Shown in pieces: positions 11,641 through 22,257 of a stretch of DNA of 64,000 nucleotides. The position numbers and the translations under genes are program-made. Within the stretch, counting starts at the first letter, position 1. Each line of letters opens with the position of its first letter. The DNA is from Rhododendron vialii. Lineage: Eukaryota > Streptophyta > Magnoliopsida > Ericales > Ericaceae. The stretch is taken from NCBI RefSeq assembly GCF_030253575.1, contig NC_080561.1, forward strand, positions 6,005,001 to 6,069,000, in the 5' to 3' direction. Below the pieces are notes generated by a model that saw nothing but the letters and a program-made list of their open reading frames with translations, did no database searches and had not been told where the DNA came from.

Positions 11641-12792
11641 TAAAGTAGATAAATTTAGTTATTTCGATGAACAGAAGCCAGAAAATGAGAAAAAGAGAGA
11701 GAATTTCAGTTGTGTTCGTTGTAAATCCGTCTTCAACCCTTCAAACTTACACTTGAATTGAGTAGAAGTTTGAATGAAATGCGTCATTGGACATGAAACA
11801 CTCCAATCTGCAATCTCAAATTTAAGTACAGGGAAAATTGCAAGGTGTCTTGTTTGAGTAAGACGTGCGTTAGACCGTTGGAGCATAGTTTGTCTGAATT
11901 GCAGAATTCACAATTTGATTCACGATTTTTGCAAAAAATGATACGAATCTTGAGGTGAATCAAGGTTTATCATAATTGTTGCATTCGACTAATATGAAAC
12001 CATTTTTGCGTAATCTCACAAATCTTAAAACTTTTGTATCCTCCAAATCATAGACCAGGAAAGGGCTCAGAACCTTGGACGGATCCACATATGTTGGCAA
12101 TGTTGATATATAAGCTAGTTTCGTACCTATTGGGTAACAAACTGTTATTGTGTTATGGCTAAGCTTTCATTTCTATCATGAATCTTTACCATCTATGTTC
12201 ACATCCGTTTACTGTAGTATTTATTTACCACTATGTCACGTGTCTTTCCTATTAGACCACGTGATCATCGATCAATAATGGAGAACAAACTTCAATATTG
12301 ATTTAAGCTTAAAACTTTTAATTTTAAATGCATCTTTATTATGTAGATGCATAGATATTTTCTAATGTATTTTTGAAATTTGGACTGAATCATTACGATT
12401 CGTGATTTGATTCGATTCACGATTTGGAACAGGGTCAATTTGATTCTTGATTCGATTCTCTATTTGACAATCTTGCGTTGGAAAGGAGAGGAATGGAAAA
12501 TTTGGGTAAAAGTTGCAATTATCTACTTGGGTACAATGACAATTTGAGGAATGTAATGAGTAACTCACCAATGATATATTGGATGACTGCTCTCAATTGG
12601 ATAAATCTTCAACTTTGCTGTACATAACGAAATTCCTATTTATTATTGCGAAATATTTATGTTGAATAATTGTCTTGCTCCTATCCTACGAGTTTTTCTG
12701 TGGTTTATATATTCAAATGGTTCTGCAATCTAAAGGATCTCAAGTTTCTATGATTACCGTCAATTTGTTAATAGCAATTGGTATTTTGACAG
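11641..12792. other. intergenic, nothing recognisable
   Basis: About 1.1 kb without gene or clear element. A cluster of imperfect 'gattcacgattt' words (around 11915-11930 and 12395-12480) hints at a degraded repeat but has no definable ends. Confidence 0.4.
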
Positions 12793-14848
12793 GAAAATGG
12801 CACACTTGAGGAATACAGTTTAGCTCCTGACGGTGTAAATCAAGCATAATTGGCAGGAGAATTATTTCAAAAGGTAGATTCCAATAAAGGTCTGTCTTAT
12901 GGGAACAAAGAGGTATGCCTCTGTCAAATATCCAATTGGCAAGGATATTCCTCTAAAATACCTGGGTAGTGGTGGTCCAAAGCAGCTTTCGCAAGCTAAT
13001 TCTAAAGCTTGCAGTTAGAAAGACCTGAATGAAATCCAGATTTTGATAATCATTTCCATAGTGTTGCTATCTTTGAATGGGCCTGAAAGAGAAGATATGT
13101 ACGTTTGCATACCAATAGTCTTTCCCTCGGTTCCTTTCTTTTACAGATACTTATACCTGTACATATAAATTGTTTTTAGAGGAGAAATTAATGTGCAGGA
13201 ACTGACGGAAAAGAAATACCGGTCGAAAATGTGCGAATTTGCTACTCCCCCTTCTCAAGAACAAGTCACACTGCTAAAGTCGTTGCAACTGTCTTGGATA
13301 TACCATTTGATGGCCCTCAGTGTAAGGCATGTTATCCAATCTTGACAGATTCATTCCCTCAAGGATGCTTGAAAGGAGGACAGACTTTTGTTACATGTTA
13401 CTCATTTGAGGGTGATGTTAAAATTATTGTCCTAAATTAGCGCGCGAATGTTATATCTAATGTCAGCACTATAAAATTGATTAGATTCTATGCGCTTCAT
13501 GGCTCTTTTGGACCTGATATATACTTAATACTCCTGTGCATCTACAGTATCATGTTCTTAATTTTTATGTGGGCCTTGTGGTTAGCTTAGATGTCTGCAT
13601 TAAATTTTGACCCATGAACTAGGAATTGGATCAATGTAACCAAACTCCAGGTAAACTAGGACAAAGGTTTTGTTCAGAGTAATTATTTCACCAGGTCACT
13701 CTTTGTTCTTCCACAGAGGGGATGTCCCTAAATAAATTAAGTTCTGCTCCCATTTTGCTTAGAATTTGATACCCATCACCAAGCATGTATACTGTGTAGC
13801 TTTGTTTATTATAGACATTTACCACCCTCATGGTTGCCTGCGCTCTCTGAAACTTTCTGCCATGAATAATGGGATAAACTTGCTTGTAGATCCCCACGCA
13901 TAGTATGGATTTAGGTTTCAAAAATGTGGTTTGAGAAATCGTTTTAAATTTTCAAAAATGTGGTTTGAGATATCGTTTTAAATTTTCTCTTCAACTGACT
14001 TACATAAATTTGCTGGATAGGTGGTAGAAGATCTCCGTGAGCATTTCTTTGGTCCTTCATTGGAACTTTCATCTCATGATATGGAATGCAATCCATTTAA
14101 GGAACTAAAAGTAGATTTTGTTTGAAGTGGAAGAGGCCGGTGATTGGCTTATGCTATAGCACTTAACAGTATCAATTGAGTAATGAGTTGATTATTAAAC
14201 CAAGAATTGGGTATTATTTTCGGTTTTATATCTGGATGTTGTGCTCTTCCATGTACAGTATTCAGTGATATGGCCTCTGGATGAGAAATATCCGTTTGTG
14301 AAGCCAGAAGGTGGAGAAAGTGTTTCGGATGTTGTTTCTAGACTCATGAAGGCTTTGATAACCATTGAGTCAGCGTTTCAAGGGTAAAAAAATCTTCTCC
14401 TTATTTTGTTTTCGATTCTAGGTCTGGATTTCTAGTGTAAAAAAGTGTGCATCTATTTCTACACCTAAAGTTAGGCATGATGGGTCCAAATGTTGAAGAT
14501 ATGAGGGCATGTAATTATACTACTTTCACTGACCTACATTATTACCAACTCACCTCCTTCTTAGGTTTTACTAATCACTAGTTATTCTTAAATTTCAATG
14601 TTTCACCAACAGTCATCAATAAAGTTTGATATTCGCTAAGAATGCTTCTGTGTTGCAGCTGCACAATCTTGGTTGTCAGCCATGGTGATCCCCTTCAAAT
14701 CTTGCAGACAATACTCCATGCAGCTAAAGAGCGTGACGGACCCAATTGTGACTTGGCATCAAGAATAGAGGCAGTTAAAGTCCCATCTGTTCTCTCACGA
14801 CACCAGAAGTATGCCCTTCTAACTGGACAACTTAGGGCAGTCATATAA
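12793..14848 (+). pseudogene. histidine-phosphatase / phosphoglycerate-mutase-like gene, 5' truncated
   Basis: Five conserved exon blocks are recognisable. They are 12793-12873 (ENGTLEEYSLAPDGVNQA), 13199-13326 (NVRICYSPFSRTSHTAKVVA), 14021 to about 14083 (VVEDLREHFFGPSLEL), 14259-14383 (PEGGESVSDVVSRLMKAL) and 14659-14848 (ILVVSHGDPLQILQTILHAA, ending LLTGQLRAVI and stop). They match plant phosphoglycerate-mutase-family (histidine phosphatase superfamily) proteins. The second catalytic-site motif, SHGD, is present; the first exon, which would carry the RHG phosphohistidine motif, is not found upstream. Block 1 contains an in-frame TAA (codon 19 of the block), and block 3 runs on into non-family sequence without a clear donor. 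I therefore call it a pseudogene. Block 2 would be spliced from a GC donor (AAG|GCATGT), in phase with block 3. Confidence 0.78.
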
Positions 14849-15023
14849 ATGATAGCTTCTACGGAGTGGGCAAAGTGCTAATTAGCTACTGAAATTGATT
14901 TTCATTTATGACTACATTCTTGTCATGTGATGTTATTGGAGTGAAGCAACAATAATATAGCCTCCCAAAAGGTTTGTGCATATATAGTGGTGTTTCAATT
15001 TGATGAAAACGCCTCAATATAAT
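14849..15023. other. 3' flank of the phosphatase relic
   Basis: Short AT-rich flank; nothing else seen. Confidence 0.4.
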
Positions 15024-15345
15024 GTTTTCAAAGGCGATTCCAGGGCTCGCCTCAAGACAAGCCGCAGCAAAACCGCTCCTGGGTGTTGATTTTTTTAGCA
15101 GAGAACCACAAAAGATTCTGTTCTTTCCTTATTATTATTATTTTTTGGGGTGAAGAAGTGAAGAGTTGCGTTTTTTCCCAAGCTGTTAGGGCTTTGTATA
15201 GCGCAAACACAATCCCCTTGTTTTATGGTATTTATTATTAATTTTCCATTTTTATTTATGAAAAGTAGAACTCCAAAGGCTGCACCTCAATGCCTCGACT
15301 CATGAGAGGTCAACTGTATCGCGTAGCACTTTCGCTTCTGAAAAC
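15024..15345. mobile_element. possible small TIR element (MITE-like)
   Basis: The ends GTTTTCAAAGGCGA and (reverse complement of the right end) GTTTTCAGAAGCGA are similar inverted repeats bounding 322 bp rich in GCCTC/GAGGC words. No convincing target duplication was found, so superfamily and exact ends are uncertain. Confidence 0.3.
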
Positions 15346-15753
15346 TTTGAATATGACTAGGAATTAGCAGGTGAGTTGCCAGTCCTTGACAAGTAAGATG
15401 ACATTTATATACTACGTAGATATCTAAACAAGACGCCAGAACTAAATCCTTTCTTGTCACAACAAGTTACTACATAACTGAGAATTAAATAGACTCTGAC
15501 ACCAAAGCAACCCATCAAGGTTGTAGGGATACAAGACTCAGAGCTTCATTTGGTGGCGGCAACTTGAGTTGCTCAGTTGCCTGCGTAGTCATTCATCCAA
15601 TCTACCGATTTTGAGGCTTTACACCGAAAGGTTCAAGAGGAATTGAGCCGGTTCAAAGTTTGCTGCGCACCTAAACTTGCGCGAACTATACTTCTTGTAT
15701 ACACCATTCAGTTTTCCAGCTTTCAGGGATGGTAAGTAACCATCAATCTTGAG

Positions 15754-16375
15754 CAGGGGCGGACCCACGTGGAGGCACGTGCTCCCACGCATTTTTAAAA
15801 TAATAAAAATAAAAATAAAAAATTGATATAAATTTGTAAAAGTTTCCTACATTGGTACTAATCAATAGTATGGTGGAGCGGTTATGTGCACTGTGAAAAG
15901 CTCTAGGCAACATGGGTTTGATTCCCAGGTATGCCAATGCTTGTGTTTTTTTGTTTTTTTTTCTATTTTTGTTCTCTCTTTCCTCTATTTTTTTTCATTT
16001 TTGTTCTGTCTCTTTTCTTTATTTTTCATTTTTGTTCTACCTCTTTCCTTTATTTCTCCATTTGTGTTCTACCTCTTTTTTTTTATTTCTCTATTTTTGT
16101 CCTATCTCTGTGTGTTTTCCTCCAAATCCAAAATATTATGAAAATCAAATTACTAAATTCTTTAGTTTACTTTCTATTAAATTTACGGTTGCCACCGTGA
16201 TAGTTGAAAGAGTATTTTCAAACATGAAGATTATCAAAAATTGGTTGCGGAATAGAATGAGTGATCAATATTCAATTATTGAGCGATAATTTAGTGGTAT
16301 ATACACAGACAAGTATTTTTCAAAGTTGTAAATAATAGGTGTCCCCAGTATATGAAATTCCTGGGTCCGCCACTA
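15754..16375 (+). mobile_element. non-autonomous hAT element with transposase C-terminal remnant
   Basis: The 622-bp element is bounded by CAGGGGCGGACCCA and the inverted TGGGTCCGCCACTA. It is flanked by an 8-bp duplication, ATCTTGAG (15746-15753) and GTCTTGAG (16376-16383), matching at 7 of 8 bases, as expected of hAT transposons. Near its right end, about 16190-16290, the plus strand encodes VERVFSNMKIIKNWLRNRMSDQ, the C-terminal hAT dimerisation region that pairs transposase subunits. Catalytic parts are missing, so it is an internally deleted copy. The middle (15944-16110) is a pyrimidine-rich imperfect tandem repeat around 'tttcatttttgttct'. Confidence 0.85.
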
Positions 16376-16659
16376 GTCTTGAGCAATCCCTGTAAACACA
16401 ATAAAAGTACCACCTTATCCGCTGGGAGGCTTTTATTAATGGAAAATTCTAAAATCAGCTCAATGGGCTATCAATAGTGAGTGTGTAAATGTGTATTAAA
16501 TGGTATAAAAAGTACACATAAATATGTGTTTTTCTTTTCTTCTAATGTACTTATCGTCAGCCTAGTGGGCTCATAATAGCAAGACCATTTATTAATCTGC
16601 ATAATTTGTGGACAAACTGGCAGGAAACTAGGAGAATGAAAGAAATTAAAAAAGCTCAC
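16376..16659. other. spacer, nothing recognisable
   Basis: No gene or element seen. The next exon of the minus-strand cyclin gene would be expected here and was not recognised. Confidence 0.4.
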
Positions 16660-17051
16660 ATAAGCTGGTCTTCCGTGGAGGTGGTGTGCCACTCAGTGGC
16701 TTTAGTCCACTGCTTAGACCTGTGAAGACTACACTGAGCAGTGAAAATGGCTGCTGCCGCCAGCACAGAGGGTGGAAACTTGAGCATCTCATACTCAACC
16801 AGGGCAAGCTCAACGATGAAGATAGACAGAGCCTCAAGCTGAATCCATTTCATTAGAAGCATGTAAAAAGAATCATTAGGATTTATCTTGCACGCGGGTT
16901 TTCATCTTCCACCTAAGTTGGTAAATAGTTCGTAAGAGTCCTCGTACTAACCTTGTTATCGGCTTGAGCAGCCTTGAGAAATCTCTTCATAAATACGTAA
17001 AAGTGTTGGAACTGACATGTTGAATTGCAGTGCATTCACCATTTCCTTCTC
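16660..17051 (-). pseudogene. B-type cyclin pseudogene fragment, two exons
   Basis: The minus-strand exon 17051-16952 encodes EKEMVNALQFNMSVPT and, in a second frame, FYVFMKRFLKAAQADNK. Exon 16838-16660 encodes [20 protein letters not shown], then [15 protein letters not shown] and [11 protein letters not shown]. Together they match the C-terminal half of the cyclin box of mitotic B-type (B2-like) cyclins, which activate CDKs at G2/M. Splice signals around the intron are GT-AG and in phase. One extra base after VPT shifts the frame inside the first exon. The N-terminal destruction box, the first cyclin fold and the final exons are all missing. It is a non-functional remnant of a gene orientated against its neighbours. 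Confidence 0.82.
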
Positions 17052-18380
17052 CTATAGGCACAGACATAGAAATGAAACTCTTTAGATTCTTAACTGTCTC
17101 AAACTAGAACATATACTTGTAATTCGCCCTCAAACTATAAATTAACATACAGATTCTTGCTTATACATCCCTCTTTCCTTTCCTATTCTTTTCTTTTCTT
17201 TTTTTCTTACCTTTTCTCATTTCTTGGGTTGGTCGTACCTGAAATTAACACCAACACTATGTGACTATGTCCATTATTTTTTAGCTCTTTGATCAAATCC
17301 TAGCAATGGGATTGAACTTAAAAGTACCTGGAGGGAAAAGAGGAATTACACGTTGAATGATTTTAAGATTCTAAATTTGCCCAAGTAAAAGTTGGTATAA
17401 GTGAAATAAAAATGAGATTTGGCTACCCATATTAATCATAAAACCTTAAAACTTCTACTTCTTCTATCTGCATTTGTTTTTCTAATATAAGAAGTTATAT
17501 ATAATGGCGTATTACCATTTCGGATAGAAAAAAATTTGTGATCCACAGGGTAGATTGAGGTATGATTTCATTTACGAATTAAAAATGTGCTATCTGTGTT
17601 TTTGTTATGTTAATCAGACTAACGCCATCTGTTAGACTAAGGAAAGCCACGTTGATCTTGCTGGCTCCACATCAATAGTCATTAGTCACCTACTAGCTAT
17701 TATGAGTCTTTGACTTAACCTTGGGATATGCCTTCGTATCTAGTATCTTTGATGCCATCTCGATAGTTACCGTTTAACTTGTAGTTAAGGGCATTATGTT
17801 TGTTGTTGCAGTTGCACCACGAAGATAATTTACGAGACAGTCAAGTATGTTGTGCTACTACACAAGGATCATGATTGTGTTGCAAAGCTGTCATGATTTC
17901 AATTGTCTCAAGGTTTCAATGATGGCGATCTAATGATATATAAAGAGATTAACAGGAAATTCAGAATCTCAAGACGGTTTAAAAACAATGAAACGTGTGT
18001 TAGCTGTCCTTTCGTTGGGGGACTAAATCGGTATTCAAGTCTAGATCGGTTATTATTACACACACATTGCCTCTAGAAACGATAAGAGAAAATAAAAAAA
18101 AAATGCTTGGATCATGTGCACGACTATTGTATAGTGATGAAGGGAAAAACAAAAAAAATGCTTAGAGTGGATGGTGCTGACACTCTCAGGCCAGAGGAGA
18201 TAGCTGGTATCAATACCCCTTGTGCATTGCATTATTCTGAACCAACCTTTCTAAAATATTGCATATACAACCATTTTTGTACCTATTTGGTAGGTGACAC
18301 TGCATGAACATCGCCGCAAGAGGATACAGAACCGAATGAAAATCACGTTGCTGGCAGGTGATGGTTGAAGAGAGGATGAG
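17052..18380. other. spacer; left edge of the DUF241 repeat unit
   Basis: 17052 to about 17780 shows nothing recognisable. From about 17780 onward the sequence is related to spacers upstream of later type-A DUF241 genes, e.g. 'ttgcaccacgaagataattta', 'gatttcaattgtctcaag', and a 'gtgctgac...gccagaggaga' block near 18173-18200. Confidence 0.6.
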
Positions 18381-18410
18381 ATTCCTTGTCTCCTTCTTCC
18401 TCTTATATAT
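18381..18410 (+). promoter_or_regulatory. conserved 15-bp box plus TATA box of DUF241 gene 1
   Basis: ATTCCTTGTCTCCTT (18381-18395) is followed by TATATAT (18404-18410), 114 bp before the ATG. The same pair recurs at nearly the same spacing before the other full-length copies. Confidence 0.75.
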
Positions 18411-18517
18411 TGAGCCTAAGAAGATGGAAGGAACCACAAGTCCACAAGAAGTTTTGACTTTCACATTTAGCATTCCATATCCATTTCTAGTTTTCCTATT
18501 CCCAATAGGAACGAGAG

Positions 18518-19342
18518 ATGGATTCTTCTCCTTTGAGATCAAAATCCAACTACCATGCTCGTTCTGTCAGCTTGCCTTCTAGACTTCACCCGGTCATTCC
18601 TCATATCGATGAGAATTTGAACCTTCATGGACTTCAAAATATGTTTGACCGTTTGGACGATTTGCTTCTATTGCCACACACTCAACAAGTCTTTGCCCAA
18701 CAGCGACACGAGACATGGGTCGAAGAGGTTCTGGAAAAGTATCTCAGGCTCTTGGGTATTTGTGCTGCTGCTAAAGACGTTTCCACCCAAACAAAGCAAG
18801 ATGTACAAGGCCTTCTATCGATCCTGCGCAGGAGAAGAAATGCCAATGACTTTTCAGGGTACTTGAGTTCAAGAAAGAAGGCAAAGAAGGTGATCCAAAA
18901 GTCTCTAAATGATTTGAAGAGTATCGAAAACAAGACTAGTGCAATAGCTTTCGGAAAAAGCAATGAAAGTTTGGAGATTGTTAGCTTGTTAAATGAGGTT
19001 GAAGCAGCCACGATTGGGGTGTTCGAGTCTTCGATGTCCTATATTGCAGGGACAAAGGTGGAATCAAGGGCGAGTGGATTTTCCTTGGTTTCCGAACTTA
19101 TGAACCGGAAGAGCGTTTCACCCGAAGAGGAAAAAACAAAAACCAACGCTTTCGAGAAATCTGATGCTGCACTGCACTCACTCAACAGTCACAAGACTGG
19201 TGGTCTAATACACATGGACGATGTCCAAAATCTGTTGGGGAAGATGGAATCGAGCATTCAAGATCTGGAAGAAGGACTAGAATGCTTGTTCAGGCAGTTA
19301 ATCAAAATTAGAGTTTCCCTCCTCAATATTCTCAACCACTAG
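18518..19342 (+). CDS. DUF241 family protein, type A (copy 1)
   Basis: This intronless 274-aa frame belongs to the plant-specific DUF241 family (PF03087), whose molecular function is not established. Family hallmarks are visible: the basic N-terminal SVSLPSRLHP motif (about residues 17-26), a leucine-rich LDDLLLLPHTQQ segment (about 47-58), the conserved DVSTQTKQDVQGLLSILRRRR block (about 88-108), SRKKAKKVIQKSL (about 117-129), LLNEVEAATIGVFES, and the characteristic end LEEGLECLFRQLIKIRVSLLNILNH. The helical, Lys/Glu-rich middle suggests coiled coil. There is no signal peptide or membrane span. The start is the ATG of MDSSPLRSKS, shared by all type-A copies. Relative to copies 5 and 10 it lacks about four residues near position 227 (after HKT). 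It is the first of the tandem cluster. Confidence 0.93.
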   Translation: MDSSPLRSKSNYHARSVSLPSRLHPVIPHIDENLNLHGLQNMFDRLDDLLLLPHTQQVFAQQRHETWVEEVLEKYLRLLGICAAAKDVSTQTKQDVQGLLSILRRRRNANDFSGYLSSRKKAKKVIQKSLNDLKSIENKTSAIAFGKSNESLEIVSLLNEVEAATIGVFESSMSYIAGTKVESRASGFSLVSELMNRKSVSPEEEKTKTNAFEKSDAALHSLNSHKTGGLIHMDDVQNLLGKMESSIQDLEEGLECLFRQLIKIRVSLLNILNH

Positions 19343-19944
19343 CCAAGAAAATCACGAATTGTAAACGAAATGAGAGATAGATAGGTGTAAATTGTCCCCA
19401 GTTATAAATCAATGTACTTTGAGAGCAAATTCTTACTTATACATCATTTTTTGATCTGTTGCCTGGACATTCATTAATTAATTAGTTGAAGATGAAAGTA
19501 AGCACTATGTTCTCAATGCTAGTAATCACCATCACATCGGCATGGGTGTGCAAGGAGGGGAATCGGGCAGTGTCGCGTGTGTCGAATGATAAGTTTTAAG
19601 AATTGCAGTGTAAAAGTCGATAAAAATGAGGTTATTGCCTTATGAATCATCATTGATAGAACTTTTTTTTCCCTCCAATTTCTTCAAGGAATATAATCAT
19701 ATGCATATTTTATAATTGAGACCACATAAGGATGTTTGATACTGATCGAAAAACACGGTGTTTGGCATGGCTGTTTCAGGCCTGATACCATTTAAGAAAC
19801 TCACACCATCCTGTTAAATTTGTTTCCGTTAAAAAAAAAAATCCCGGTAAATTTTTAAAAGACAAGAGAATGCCTTCTGGAATTCGCTTCTTTGTCATCG
19901 ACAATCATTTAACTTCCAACTAATTAGAGAATTTGACTAAAATG
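19343..19944. other. 3' flank and spacer between DUF241 copies 1 and 2
   Basis: No gene. The part from about 19795 (ACTCACACCATCCTG) matches the spacer at 22560, so the duplication unit includes non-coding DNA. Confidence 0.6.
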
Positions 19945-20065
19945 GAAGCCACTTTGTCCATATTGCCAAAGGTTAGGTCTGACTCCAATCCTCCCCGCCC
20001 ATACCCCCAATGATTAGGGACTACATGGGTTCTGTTGTTGTTGTTGTTGTTGTTGTTATTGTTGT
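19945..20065 (+). mobile_element. probable 3' fragment of a plant SINE
   Basis: The block 'ggttaggtctgactcc...ccatacccccaatg...gactacatgggttc' ends in a (TTG)n tail (about 20032-20063). This is the 3' layout of Au-like tRNA-derived plant SINEs. The orthologous spacer at 22.7 kb lacks it (there 'ctaaaatg...' runs on toward 'tatataagg'), which supports an insertion. The 5' tRNA-like half with A and B boxes is not seen, so it is 5' truncated. Confidence 0.5.
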
Positions 20066-20389
20066 GTATATAAGGAAATCTTTGTGAGGGGATTTATAGG
20101 AAGAATTTGAAGAAAGAAAAAGCATCACACTGGTGTCCGATAAGTTAAATTTTTTACAATGAATTCGGAAGCACTGCTTTTTAAATTTTTTTTTCTTTTT
20201 TGAAAACTCACAAGCTTCATTTCCTGTGGTGGAAATAACACACTTTAGCAACCAAGTATTAGTTTTTGTTGCACGCACAAAGACAATTTGTGAGATTTTT
20301 CCAACAGTAAGATATTAAACAGGAGGAGCCTCATTACATGATTGTGCAAGGGTGTCAAGATTCCATATGTCTCAAGTCAGTGATTTAAT

Positions 20390-20821
20390 CTATGAAGCAC
20401 CGACATCTCTAGAGGTCGAGGTATCGCAGTGTCGGACAAGGGGACACCGCGGGGATACGTACGGGACACGCCACGTGGCGTGTCCCATAATTTAATTTGA
20501 ATTTTTCATGGGGACACCGCTGGGACACGGCTGGGGACACAGCAGGGGCCAAACTGCAATTTTTTTAAAATTTTGGGGGCCAAACTGTAATTTTTGAAAA
20601 AATTTGGGATCAAATTGTAATTTTTTAATAAAAAATTTGGGGCCAAAATATAATTTTTTAAAATTCCTGAGTGTTAAACAATATTTAATTAATTATTTAT
20701 ATATATATAAATAAATAAATACATATACACGTGGCGTGTCCCTCGCCGTGTCCGTGTCCCCATTTTTTTAGAATTCCCGTGTCCCGGTGTCGGTTTCGGT
20801 GTCCGTGTCGGTGCATCATAG
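20390..20821. mobile_element. hAT-type MITE, 432 bp
   Basis: The terminal inverted repeats are CTATGAAGCACCGACA on the left and, as reverse complement of the right end, CTATGATGCACCGACA (15 of 16 bases match). It is flanked by a perfect 8-bp target duplication GATTTAAT (20382-20389 and 20822-20829). The empty site is preserved in the related spacer at about 23050, where 'cagtgatttaatgaac' is uninterrupted. The interior is non-coding with repeated 'ggggccaaactgtaattttt' words and GTGTCC-rich ends. It inserted after the spacer was duplicated. Confidence 0.92.
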
Positions 20822-21297
20822 GATTTAATGAACAATTATGAGACGCGTGCAAGTTTAGAATCGTTTTGGTATAGAAGTTAGTGATCGAAAATGTGCTGCC
20901 AGCCTTTCTGTTAGGGAACACTCAGATTTGTTTGGTATTATTTGGAAATCTTAGCTTCTAAATGATGCTAATAAAGAAGGAAGCTAAAATTTCCCCCCAA
21001 GTCTAATCTGTCCTTATCACACAAATGTTGCCTCGATAACACAAAGATAACATAAAAAGATGCCCAGATCATGCGCACGGTTGAAGACGGGGGGAAAGAA
21101 AAGCAGGAGTAAATGGTGCTGACATTTTCATTCCAGAGGAGACAGCCATGCATCAACTCGACTCGTGCATCGCATTTTCTATGAATCACATGGTGCTGTA
21201 ATGTACTATTTGGTGGGAGACATTGGGAAAACATATGGGTGTAAGTGTGTAGATCTAAATCGAAACCACGTTCTAGCCAGCTGCTGCTTGTAATGAG

Positions 21298-21328
21298 ATT
21301 CCTTGTCTCCTTAAGCCTAGTATATATG
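21298..21328 (+). promoter_or_regulatory. conserved box plus TATA box of DUF241 gene 2
   Basis: ATTCCTTGTCTCCTT at 21298-21312 and TATATAT at 21321, 112 bp before the ATG. Confidence 0.75.
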
Positions 21329-21432
21329 TGGAGCTTAAGAAGAGGGAAGAAAACACAACCCACCATAAGTAACTTGACATTGAAAATTTCACATCCAGTC
21401 CTAAGTGTCCTTGTACCCAATTGCAAAGAAAA

Positions 21433-22257
21433 ATGGCTTCATCTCCTTTGAGATTAAAATCCTTCTACCATACTCGTTCTGTCAGCTTGCCTTCTAGACT
21501 TCACCCAGCTATCCCTCACGACCATGAGCATTTGAGGCTAAGTGGCCTTGAAAACATGTATGATCGTTTGGATGATTTCCTTCAATTGCCTCACACTCAA
21601 CAAGCCTTTGCTCAACAACGCCATGAGAAATGGGTTGAAATGGTGCTGGAAAAGTATCTAGGGCTGTTGGATGTGTGCGCTACTGCTAAAGATGTATCCT
21701 CACAAACAAAGCAAGATTTACAAGGCCTTCTTTCAACCCTACGCAGAAGAAGGGAGGCGAATGACTTTTCAGAGTACTTAAATTCGAAAAAGAAGACAAA
21801 GAAGTCGATCCAAAAGTCCCTAAAGGATTTGAAGAGCATCAAAACCAAGCATACCGTCGTAGCTCTTGGAAACAGCCAGGAAATTTTGGATTCGCTAAAT
21901 GAGGTTGAAGCAGCCACTGTTGGGGCATTCGAGACATTGTTGTCCTATATTTCAGGGACAAAGGCAGAGTCAAGATTGAGTGGATTTTCTTTGGCTTCCA
22001 AACTCATGCACCGCAAGAGCGATGCATCCGAAGATGAAGAAACAAACAAAAACATGTTCGAGAAATTTGATGTTTTATTGCACTCCCTCAACAATCACAA
22101 GACAAGCAAATCTGATAACACAGTACGCGTTGAGAATGTGCAAAACCTACTGGGGAAGATGGAGTTAAGCATTCAAGAAATCGAAGAAGGACTTGAATGT
22201 TTGTTCAGGCGGTTAATCAAAACCAGAGTTACCCTCCTCAACATCCTCAACCGCTAG
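21433..22257 (+). CDS. DUF241 family protein, type B (copy 2)
   Basis: An intronless 274-aa frame starting MASSPLRLKSFYHTRSVSL; this ATG is shared by all type-B copies. An in-frame extension upstream to 21421 has no ATG. It carries the same DUF241 landmarks as copy 1: SLPSRLHP near residue 19, DVSSQTKQDLQGLLSTLRRRR, a KKK-rich linker, LNEVEAATVGAFETLLSYISGT, and the ending LECLFRRLIKTRVTLLNILNR. The final Arg replaces the usual His. By hand it differs from copy 3 at about 37 of 274 positions (about 86% identical). The spacer upstream is also shared, so the pair arose by tandem duplication of gene plus promoter. Function is unknown. Confidence 0.93.
   Translation: MASSPLRLKSFYHTRSVSLPSRLHPAIPHDHEHLRLSGLENMYDRLDDFLQLPHTQQAFAQQRHEKWVEMVLEKYLGLLDVCATAKDVSSQTKQDLQGLLSTLRRRREANDFSEYLNSKKKTKKSIQKSLKDLKSIKTKHTVVALGNSQEILDSLNEVEAATVGAFETLLSYISGTKAESRLSGFSLASKLMHRKSDASEDEETNKNMFEKFDVLLHSLNNHKTSKSDNTVRVENVQNLLGKMELSIQEIEEGLECLFRRLIKTRVTLLNILNR

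Noticed and set aside
15884-16200. Hydrophobic Phe/Leu-rich frames that look like membrane proteins
   Set aside because: They come from the pyrimidine-rich tandem repeat inside the hAT element, in three overlapping frames.
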